Of a DNA stretch of 6,155 bases, positions 1 to 4,911 are shown piece after piece (within the stretch, counting starts at the first letter, position 1; each line of letters opens with the position of its first letter). The notes under the pieces are model-generated. The model ran no database searches. It worked only from the letters and a program-made list of their open reading frames with translations, and was not told the origin of the DNA. The DNA lies in contig JAAZLZ010000005.1 in assembly GCA_012799075.1 (NCBI GenBank), positions 1 through 6,155 of the forward strand. Direction: 5' to 3'. This DNA comes from Bacillota bacterium. GTDB lineage: Bacteria; Bacillota; Limnochordia; JAAZLZ01. The position numbers and the translations under genes were made by a program.

Positions 1-867
1 ATAGTGGCCGTTACCGCTGCAATGGCAGAAGGGACGGGTCTGAGTCTTTTTCAGCAGCATTTTCCCGACCGCTTCTTCGATGTAGGGATTGCCGAACAGC
101 ACGCACTGACCCTGGCGGCGGGATTGGCCGCCGGGGGGCAACGGCCTATAGTGGCCCTTTACTCAACCTTTCTACAGCGAGGATACGATCAACTCGTCCA
201 TGACATTTGCCTGCAGGAGCTGCCGGTGGTGTTGGCAGTAGATCGAAGCGGCCTGGTCGGGGAAGATGGTCCCACCCATCACGGCGTCTTCGATCTGTCC
301 TTTTTACGAATTGTCCCCGGCTTAGTCATCGTGGCGCCGAAGGATGGCAAGGAATTGGAAGACATGTTGGCTTGGGCCCTTACCCAGGAAGGTCCCGTTG
401 CCATTTGCTACCCTCGGGGCAGTCTATCTTCGCTTGGATACGAAGAACCCATCGTACTGGGCCGCGGGCAAAGGCTGCGGACGGGCAAGGATCTGAATTT
501 CATTGCCCTTGGCTCCATGGTTGGGCCTTGTCAGGCGGCGGCCAAGCTCCTGGCCCAGGCAGGCGTTGATGCCGGGGTGGTCAACGCCCGTTTCGTCAAG
601 CCTTTAGATGTGGACTTGATTCAAGGTACGCCGGGCTATCTTATTACGGTTGAAGAAAACGTATTAATGGGCGGGTTTGGCAGCGCAGTCCTCGAGGCTT
701 GCGCCGATGGAAGGCTCCTGGGACGCATTGGTCTGCCCGATGCTTTTGTTGAACATGGACCCCAATCGCTGCTCCATGAGAAGTATGGGTTGACGCCGGA
801 GGCTATCAGCGCCTATGCCCACAGGGCCCTTTGTCGGGCAAGGGAGGGGAGGAAGTCCCTTGGATAG
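1..867 (+). CDS. dxs: 1-deoxy-D-xylulose-5-phosphate synthase, C-terminal part (5' end outside window)
   Basis: Cytosolic thiamine-diphosphate enzyme that condenses pyruvate with glyceraldehyde 3-phosphate to 1-deoxyxylulose 5-phosphate, the first step of the MEP isoprenoid pathway, also feeding thiamine and pyridoxal synthesis. The frame is open from base 1 and the first residues (IVAVTAAM) match the middle of the family, so the GTG at 4 is not a start; 288 of roughly 620-630 residues are present. The fragment covers the transketolase-like pyrimidine-binding domain and the C-terminal transketolase domain. Visible residues include the catalytic Glu of the GIAEQH motif (94-96, E. coli E370), the Tyr...Arg of YSTFLQR (160-180, E. 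coli Y392/R398), the Asp and His of EDGPTHHG (265-267 and 277-279, E. coli D427/H431) and the Arg of YPRG (415-417, E. coli R478). The active-site half therefore looks intact. The stop codon overlaps the start of tlyA, so the two are probably translationally coupled. Confidence 0.97.
   Translation: MVAVTAAMAEGTGLSLFQQHFPDRFFDVGIAEQHALTLAAGLAAGGQRPIVALYSTFLQRGYDQLVHDICLQELPVVLAVDRSGLVGEDGPTHHGVFDLSFLRIVPGLVIVAPKDGKELEDMLAWALTQEGPVAICYPRGSLSSLGYEEPIVLGRGQRLRTGKDLNFIALGSMVGPCQAAAKLLAQAGVDAGVVNARFVKPLDVDLIQGTPGYLITVEENVLMGGFGSAVLEACADGRLLGRIGLPDAFVEHGPQSLLHEKYGLTPEAISAYAHRALCRAREGRKSLG
848..862 (+). promoter_or_regulatory. Ribosome binding site and TTG start of tlyA
   Basis: A strong Shine-Dalgarno GGAGG (848-852, within a purine-rich run from 841) lies 7 bases before TTG at 860-862. 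This site decides the start. An in-frame ATG at 815 would add 15 residues not typical of the family, and those bases lie inside the dxs coding sequence. The site sits in the last codons of dxs, so ribosomes finishing dxs can reinitiate on tlyA. Confidence 0.8.
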
Positions 868-1666
868 GCTCCGCCTTGATCAGCTTCTCACCCGGCGCTC
901 CTTGGCCCCAAGTCGGCAGCGGGCTCAAGGAATGATTATGGCGGGCATTGTCTTTGTCAATGGCTGCAAGGTGGACAAGCCCGGCAGCAAGTTTCCGCCT
1001 GAGGTGGAAATCGAGGTCAAGGGCCAGGATGTTCCCTTTGTCAGCAGGGGCGGATTGAAACTGGAAAAGGCACTGGATTTATGGAGCGTCGATGTGACGG
1101 ACAAAGTCGTTATTGATGTGGGCGCCTCCACAGGGGGCTTTACCGATTGTTTGCTCCAACACGGTGCGAGAAAGGTCTACGCGGTCGATGTGGGATACGG
1201 ACAGTTGGCTTGGTCGCTGCGGATCGATCCAAGGGTTGTCGTGATGGAAAGGACCAATATCCGCCATATGAATCCGGGGGATCTTGATCAACCCCCGGAT
1301 TTGGCAACTGTGGATGTCTCATTCATTTCAATCCGAAAATTCATGGATGTTCTCTGGCACTTATTGACCCCCCAAGGCGAAGTAATCGCCCTCGTGAAAC
1401 CCCAATTTGAAGCTGGTCGGGAACAAGTGGGGAAGAAGGGGGTCGTTCGAGACCCTGAGGTTCATCGTCATGTTTTGATGGGAATCGCTGAGGAGGCCTT
1501 AGCCTGGGGCTGGAAGCCCGTTGGCCTTACGTATTCACCCATCACCGGTCCGGAAGGAAACATTGAGTTTTTGATCCACTGGCGAAAAGAAGCGGCCGAA
1601 ACGATTCTTCTAGCGGCAGAAATAGATCGGGTAGTTGCCGATGCCCATCGATGGTTGATGGGATAG
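860..1666 (+). CDS. tlyA: TlyA-family 2'-O-ribose rRNA methyltransferase (YqxC-like)
   Basis: Predicted SAM-dependent methyltransferase of 268 residues that methylates cytidine 2'-OH in rRNA. Known TlyA proteins act on 23S C1920 and, in some lineages, also 16S C1409, which affects capreomycin/viomycin sensitivity; which sites apply here cannot be read from sequence. An N-terminal S4 RNA-binding domain (about residues 3-60, beginning RLDQLL) is followed by an FtsJ/Rossmann methyltransferase domain with the SAM loop DVGASTGGFTD (86-96). K67 (SRGGLKL), D152 (DVSF), K180 (LVKPQFE) and E236 (GPEGNIEF) line up with M. tuberculosis TlyA K69, D154, K182 and E238, so the K-D-K-E set is complete. The length with the TTG start equals that of M. 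tuberculosis TlyA (268). It overlaps dxs by 8 bases, as commonly seen in Firmicutes. Homologues are sometimes labelled haemolysin; the methyltransferase motifs argue against that name. Confidence 0.93.
   Translation: MDRLRLDQLLTRRSLAPSRQRAQGMIMAGIVFVNGCKVDKPGSKFPPEVEIEVKGQDVPFVSRGGLKLEKALDLWSVDVTDKVVIDVGASTGGFTDCLLQHGARKVYAVDVGYGQLAWSLRIDPRVVVMERTNIRHMNPGDLDQPPDLATVDVSFISIRKFMDVLWHLLTPQGEVIALVKPQFEAGREQVGKKGVVRDPEVHRHVLMGIAEEALAWGWKPVGLTYSPITGPEGNIEFLIHWRKEAAETILLAAEIDRVVADAHRWLMG
1271..1301 (+). repeat. Perfect 10-bp inverted repeat inside tlyA
   Basis: AATCCGGGGG (1271-1280) is the exact reverse complement of CCCCCGGATT (1292-1301), with an 11-base loop. It would form a GC-rich hairpin in the mRNA. 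It encodes a loop segment of TlyA (about N138-D147, NPGDLDQPPD) just before the conserved DVSF motif. No T-run follows, so it is not an intrinsic terminator. It may simply reflect Pro/Gly codon choice. Confidence 0.55.
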
Positions 1667-1708
1667 GGAAGGGGAAATTATTGGTTTGGCGAAGAATTAA
1701 TACGGTAT

Positions 1709-1729
1709 GGGAGGTGGCGATGACGGGTG
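1709..1729 (+). promoter_or_regulatory. Ribosome binding site before nadK, with a competing out-of-frame ATG
   Basis: The Shine-Dalgarno GGAGGTG (1710-1716) precedes two possible starts. ATG at 1720-1722 is 5 bases after GGAGG but opens only a 12-codon frame that ends at TGA 1756-1758. GTG at 1727-1729 is 12 bases after GGAGG (10 after GGAGGTG) and is in frame with NadK. The nadK frame has a TGA at 1721-1723, so NadK cannot start further upstream. GTG 1727 is therefore the likely start, at slightly long spacing. Confidence 0.65.
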
Positions 1730-2584
1730 CAGCGGGTTGGCGTGCTTGCCTATCTTGAAAAAGCAGAAGCCCTGCAAGCCTCGATAAGGGTCATGCAGAC
1801 CCTCAAGGAACGGGGAATTCAGGTCTACGTGCCCCAAGAGGCAATTCCCTACTTGTCCGGGGCCGATGGGCCCTTATCGGACAGTGTAACCCGGGACCTG
1901 GACGTGATGATCGTTCTCGGAGGGGATGGCACCTTCCTTCGGGCTGCCCGTTTGACCGCCGGGAAAGGCGTGCCAATTCTGGGAGTTAATCTCGGACATT
2001 TAGGTTTCTTGACGGAACTGGAGATTGGTGAGCTGGAAAGCGGTCTTAGGCTTCTTCTCCAGGGCAACTACCAGGTGGAAGAAAGGATGATGCTGCGGGT
2101 TGAGCTGCGGCGCCGGAACCGTTGTCATGGGGTATTCCTTGCCCTGAACGATGCGGTTATCACCAGGGGCCCTGTAGCCCGCATCATTACCCTGGAAACT
2201 ACTGTTGATGATCAGTTGGTTGGCAACTTTGCGGCGGACGGGATGATTATCGCCACCCCTACTGGTTCATCGGCGTACAACCTGTCGGCCGGTGGGCCGG
2301 TGGTCAATTCGCAGCTAGCTGCCCTGATCATCACTCCCATCTGTCCCCACACCCTGACAGCCACGCGCTCCGTTCTTGCCTTGCCGCAAGAGCGGGTGAG
2401 GGTGAAGGTCAAGGCAGTGCATACCGATATTGTTCTGACCGTCGATGGACGCTGTGAGGCAACCCTGGAGCCTGAAGATGAGATCTGGGTTTGTCGGGCG
2501 GAGGAGACTACGAAGGTAATAAAAATGATGGGACGGGGCTTTTACGAGGTGCTGCGCAATCGGTTGGCCCATCCCGAAGTGTAG
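1727..2584 (+). CDS. nadK: NAD kinase
   Basis: Cytosolic enzyme that phosphorylates NAD+ at the 2'-OH of the adenosine ribose to make NADP+, using ATP or polyphosphate depending on the family member. The 285-residue length is typical. The N-terminal alpha/beta domain begins with the expected beta strand (QRVGVLAYLEK) and carries the diagnostic GGDGT motif at residues 65-69 (catalytic Asp D67), followed by GVNLGHLGFLTE. The second domain has the NAD-binding Asn-acidic pair as N141-D142 (many homologues have Asn-Glu). It also has the ADGMIIATPTGSSAYNLSAGGP stretch at about 170-191 and ITPICPHTLTATRSVL after it. The start is GTG, since an in-frame stop lies 3 bases upstream. It sits between tlyA and argR as in clostridial genomes, whereas B. 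subtilis keeps its NAD kinases elsewhere. The 60-base gap before it is the longest inside the vegetative operon, and I see no convincing sigma-A promoter in it. Confidence 0.95.
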   Translation: MQRVGVLAYLEKAEALQASIRVMQTLKERGIQVYVPQEAIPYLSGADGPLSDSVTRDLDVMIVLGGDGTFLRAARLTAGKGVPILGVNLGHLGFLTELEIGELESGLRLLLQGNYQVEERMMLRVELRRRNRCHGVFLALNDAVITRGPVARIITLETTVDDQLVGNFAADGMIIATPTGSSAYNLSAGGPVVNSQLAALIITPICPHTLTATRSVLALPQERVRVKVKAVHTDIVLTVDGRCEATLEPEDEIWVCRAEETTKVIKMMGRGFYEVLRNRLAHPEV

Positions 2585-2594
2585 AGGCTGATTT

Positions 2595-3065
2595 ATGAAG
2601 AACGTTCGTCAAGCAGCTATGCTGAACATCATTCGATCGAAGTCCATCGCTACCCAGACGGAATTAGCGGAAGAATTGCGCAAGCGGGGCATTTCTGTTA
2701 CCCAGGCCACCATTTCGCGTGATATTAAAGAGCTGGGACTGATCAAGGTAGCCGATGAAGGGGGGGCCTATCGCTATGTGCGGCCCCAGCGGCTGGGAGC
2801 GTCCGATGTCTTGCGCCGGGCCCAGCGGGCGTTTACCGATTATGTGGTTGATGTTGATTATGCGGGGAACTTGATCGTAGTCAAGACCCTGCCCGGTACG
2901 GCGCAGGCCGTCGCCGCTGCCTTAGATGACCTGGCTTGGCCGGAAGTTGTCGGTACCGTCGGAGGAGACGATGCCATCCTTGTCATTGTACGGCAGGAGG
3001 AAGCAGGCCCTCCCTATGGCCCTGTCAAGGAAGTGCTCGCTCGCCTGGGACAGCTGCGAAAATGA
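2595..3065 (+). CDS. argR: Arginine repressor ArgR/AhrC
   Basis: Hexameric arginine-responsive transcription factor that represses arginine biosynthesis genes and, in Bacillus, activates catabolic genes by binding ARG boxes. The 156-residue length is typical. An N-terminal winged helix-turn-helix spans about residues 1-62, with recognition helix VTQATISRDIKELG (S41-R42 equivalent to the DNA-contacting Ser-Arg). A basic linker precedes the C-terminal oligomerisation and arginine-binding domain (about 80-150). This domain shows GTAQAVAAALDDL (101-113) and GGDDAILVIV (123-132); D125-D126 correspond to the arginine-binding Asp pair of E. coli ArgR (D128/D129). A GAGG ribosome binding site (about 2584-2587) lies 7 bases before ATG 2595. 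The gene follows nadK by 10 bases and precedes recN by 15, so it is probably cotranscribed. I saw no clear ARG box in the window, so autoregulation is not supported here. Confidence 0.96.
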   Translation: MKNVRQAAMLNIIRSKSIATQTELAEELRKRGISVTQATISRDIKELGLIKVADEGGAYRYVRPQRLGASDVLRRAQRAFTDYVVDVDYAGNLIVVKTLPGTAQAVAAALDDLAWPEVVGTVGGDDAILVIVRQEEAGPPYGPVKEVLARLGQLRK

Positions 3066-3067
3066 CC

Positions 3068-3083
3068 GGAGGTAGAAAAGATG
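3068..3083 (+). promoter_or_regulatory. Ribosome binding site of recN
   Basis: GGAGGT (3068-3073) lies 7 bases before ATG 3081-3083, close to the ideal spacing, and begins 3 bases after the argR stop. It fixes the recN start at the residue where the family's conserved beginning, MLRELHIRNYALIE, is expected. Confidence 0.75.
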
Positions 3084-4793
3084 CTCAGGGAGCTCCACAT
3101 ACGCAACTACGCCCTTATTGAGCGCCTGGATTGCCAGTTCATGCCGGGACTGAATATCCTGACGGGCGAGACTGGAGCTGGCAAATCAATCATCATCGAT
3201 GCGGTTTGTACAGTCCTTGGGGGGCGAGCAACCGTTGAGAGCATCAAGGGCGGAGAAGACAGCGCATTGGTGGAGGCTTGTTTTGAAGTAGAACCAGATT
3301 CGGCCGTTGGAAGACTGTGTACCGATATGGGTTATCCACCGGAGGATGGGTTGTTGATCCTCACCCGGGAGGTTAATCGCAGTGGAAGACACCGGTGTCG
3401 GCTAAATGGCCGGGTGGTTCCCCTGCATGTCCTGGCCGATGTAGGACAAGCCCTGGTGGATGTCCACGGGCAACATGACCACCAGTCACTGTTGCGGTCG
3501 GAAACCCATGGGGACTTTCTCGATGCCTTCATTGGCGAGGATGCCTTTTCCCTGCGAAGGGAGCTTGAGGCAAGGCTGGGGGAGTATCGTCAAATTGCCG
3601 ACCGACTGACCAAGTGGAAGAGTATGCTGGCTCGCCAGGCTAGCGATCGGGAGCTGCTTGCCCATCAGGTTAACGAGATCGAACAAGCTGGCCTTCGGAT
3701 TGGTGAGGATGAACAGCTGGAACAAGAAAAACGAGTGCTGCAAAATGCTAGCGCCCTTTATGAAGGGGTGATGGGCACTTACGAGATCCTTTATCGAAAC
3801 CAGCTGTCTGCTGCCAGTCTGCTGGGCCGGGGGGCGGCAACCCTGGGAAACTTGGTCCGGATGGATAAGTCTTTAACTGCCCTGTGGGAGAATCTCCAGT
3901 CGACGCAAATCGTCGTCCAGGAGATTGCCAGGGAGCTTAGAACCTACGGGGAAGGTATCGAAGCACGGCCGGGCAGGCTTGACGAAATCGAGGAACGACT
4001 GGAACTAATCAACCATTTGAAGCGGAAGTACGGTCGAACCATTGATGATATCATCGCCAAGGGAGCGGAGATGGCCGCGGCCCTGGAACTGGAAGAACAG
4101 CAGGCGGGGGAGCACAAAGAACTCCAGGCCCGTTACGGTGTTTTACAGCGGGAGCTCAAGGGGCTGGCGGCGGAGCTGTCTGAGTTGAGGAAATCCCGTG
4201 CTGCTCGCCTGGAAGAGGCGGTTCAACGGGAGCTTGAGGAGCTTAATATGCCCCGGGCTCGGTTTCAGGTGGCATTCTTGCCTAATGACAGCGGTACTCC
4301 CCTGGGGGATGGACTGCGGATCACCCTTCGGGGCACCGAACACATTGAATTTCTGATCGCTCCCAACCCCGGGGAAGAACCTAGGCCCCTAATCCGGATC
4401 GCTTCCGGTGGTGAGATGTCCCGAATCATGTTGGCGCTAAAGACGATTCTAGCCAAAGGCGATAATATCTCCACCTTGATCTTCGATGAGGTTGATGCGG
4501 GCATCGGCGGCCAGACGGCGGACAAGGTGGCCATTCGATTGGCCAGGTTGGCCAGGGACCGACAGGTCCTGGTGGTGACCCATTTGGCCCAGGTGGCCAG
4601 CATGGCGGACAGCCATTACCGGGTGCAGAAGGAAGAGATCAATGGCACCACCAAGGTGAATTTGGCAAGACTCCAGGAGGATGAACCAGTAGAAGAACTG
4701 GCCCGGATGTTAGGCGGCAATGAGGTTACTGCCCGGCAGCACGCGCAGGAGCTTTTGAACCGGGCAGGCCGCATCAAACAACTGGCAGGATAG
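3081..4793 (+). CDS. recN: DNA repair protein RecN (SMC-like ATPase)
   Basis: SMC-family ATPase recruited early to DNA double-strand breaks, where it holds DNA ends together and supports RecA-dependent recombination; it acts at the nucleoid. The 570 residues match the family (553 in E. coli, 576 in B. subtilis). The N-terminal ATPase lobe has Walker A GETGAGKS at 29-36 and the conserved VDVHGQHDHQSLL segment near 130-140. A Glu/Lys/Arg-rich helical middle, with coiled-coil stretches around 165-225 and 300-385, forms the short hairpin arm. The C-terminal lobe has the ABC signature SGGEMS (442-447), Walker B LIFDE (D469-E470) followed by VDAGIGG, and the H-loop His H501. Oddity: the segment reads THLAQ where RecN usually has THLPQ. 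An exact 9-base tandem repeat (4539-4556) encodes LARLAR, but the local length agrees with E. coli RecN, so it is not an insertion. It closes the vegetative operon; structured RNA begins immediately after its stop. Confidence 0.97.
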   Translation: MLRELHIRNYALIERLDCQFMPGLNILTGETGAGKSIIIDAVCTVLGGRATVESIKGGEDSALVEACFEVEPDSAVGRLCTDMGYPPEDGLLILTREVNRSGRHRCRLNGRVVPLHVLADVGQALVDVHGQHDHQSLLRSETHGDFLDAFIGEDAFSLRRELEARLGEYRQIADRLTKWKSMLARQASDRELLAHQVNEIEQAGLRIGEDEQLEQEKRVLQNASALYEGVMGTYEILYRNQLSAASLLGRGAATLGNLVRMDKSLTALWENLQSTQIVVQEIARELRTYGEGIEARPGRLDEIEERLELINHLKRKYGRTIDDIIAKGAEMAAALELEEQQAGEHKELQARYGVLQRELKGLAAELSELRKSRAARLEEAVQRELEELNMPRARFQVAFLPNDSGTPLGDGLRITLRGTEHIEFLIAPNPGEEPRPLIRIASGGEMSRIMLALKTILAKGDNISTLIFDEVDAGIGGQTADKVAIRLARLARDRQVLVVTHLAQVASMADSHYRVQKEEINGTTKVNLARLQEDEPVEELARMLGGNEVTARQHAQELLNRAGRIKQLAG

Positions 4794-4826
4794 CAGGGGT
4801 TTGCCGCTTTTGCAGGGCAACCCCTG
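4794..4826 (+). terminator. Stable hairpin directly after recN stop, without T-run
   Basis: CAGGGGTT (4794-4801) pairs with AACCCCTG (4819-4826). After one bulged T, GCC (4803-4805) pairs with GGC (4816-4818), giving 11 base pairs. It starts on the first base after the recN stop. No T-run follows, so it is not a standard intrinsic terminator by itself. It may protect the mRNA 3' end or form the first part of a compound terminator with the hairpin at 4862-4881. Confidence 0.5.
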
Positions 4827-4856
4827 ACATAAAATCTACTCTCCACGGGCATGATA
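4827..4856 (+). promoter_or_regulatory. Putative sigma-G (forespore) promoter of spoIVB
   Basis: ACATA (4827-4831), an 18-base spacer and CATGATA (4850-4856) fit the Bacillus sigma-G consensus GHATR-N18-CATNHTA at every defined position except the first base of the -35. spoIVB is a known sigma-F/sigma-G gene in B. subtilis, so a forespore promoter is expected here. The predicted transcription start, about 6-8 bases past the -10, is near 4862-4864, at the foot of the terminator-like hairpin. The match to sigma-F is poorer. Assigned by consensus only. Confidence 0.6.
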
Positions 4857-4906
4857 GCCCTAGGCGAATTCGCCTTTTTTTATGTCATGGGCTGTGGGGA
4901 GTAGAT
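4834..4906 (+). promoter_or_regulatory. 13-bp inverted repeat that would mask the spoIVB ribosome binding site
   Basis: ATCTACTCTCCAC (4834-4846) pairs with GTGGGGAGTAGAT (4894-4906) over 13 positions: 12 Watson-Crick pairs and one U-G wobble (4842-4898). The right arm contains the spoIVB Shine-Dalgarno (GGGGAG, 4896-4901). The left arm lies between the -35 and -10 of the putative sigma-G promoter, so it is present only in RNA reading through from recN. The pairing is direct observation; sequestration of the ribosome binding site is inference. Confidence 0.6.
4862..4881 (+). terminator. Rho-independent terminator-like hairpin in the recN-spoIVB gap
   Basis: AGGCG (4862-4866) pairs with CGCCT (4871-4875) around an AATT loop, and the seven Ts 4875-4881 follow directly. 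The core is the perfect 12-base palindrome GGCGAATTCGCC. The stem is short but GC-rich, and a second small GGGC/GCCC hairpin (4847-4860) lies just before it. It would end read-through from the recN operon. Because it begins where the predicted sigma-G transcript begins, it is unlikely to stop polymerase that has just initiated there. Confidence 0.65.
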
Positions 4907-4911
4907 AGATG
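4896..4911 (+). promoter_or_regulatory. Ribosome binding site and ATG start of spoIVB
   Basis: GGGGAG (4896-4901) lies 7 bases before ATG 4909-4911. This start gives a short basic N-terminus (VRRKR) followed by one hydrophobic segment, as expected for SpoIVB. The site is inside the right arm of the inverted repeat 4834-4906. Confidence 0.75.

Larger units (their letters stand above)
4825..4887 (+). repeat. 10-bp inverted repeat bracketing the terminator and the predicted sigma-G -10
   Basis: TGACATAAAA (4825-4834) is the exact reverse complement of TTTTATGTCA (4878-4887). Beyond one mismatch it continues as CCC (4821-4823) against GGG (4889-4891). The left arm contains the putative sigma-G -35 element. 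The right arm uses part of the T-run of the terminator. This pairing crosses that of the repeat 4834-4906, so the two are alternatives (or a pseudoknot). Confidence 0.6.

Noticed and set aside
207..569. 120-codon + strand frame inside dxs
   Set aside because: It overlaps the conserved DXS active-site region in another frame, and its Arg/Gly/Pro-rich translation looks like an out-of-frame product.
1690..1705. AT-rich partial palindrome resembling an ARG box
   Set aside because: Only a short GAATTAAT core fits; the flanking TGAAT/ATTCA symmetry of ARG boxes is missing.
1667..1726. Possible sigma-A promoter in the tlyA-nadK gap
   Set aside because: TTATTG and TTGGTT could serve as -35, but no TATAAT-like hexamer sits 16-18 bases downstream.
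4147..4245. Near-repeats encoding QREL-K/E in recN
   Set aside because: Expected heptad-like similarity in the coiled-coil arm, not a separate repeat element.
4539..4556. Exact tandem repeat TTGGCCAGG x2 in recN
   Set aside because: It encodes LARLAR within a helix, and the residue count between DAGIGG and the H-loop agrees with E. coli RecN, so it is not a recent in-frame duplication; probably chance codon reuse.
4265..4603. 112-codon antisense frame opposite recN
   Set aside because: It lies opposite the RecN signature, Walker B and H-loop motifs; no family resemblance of its own.
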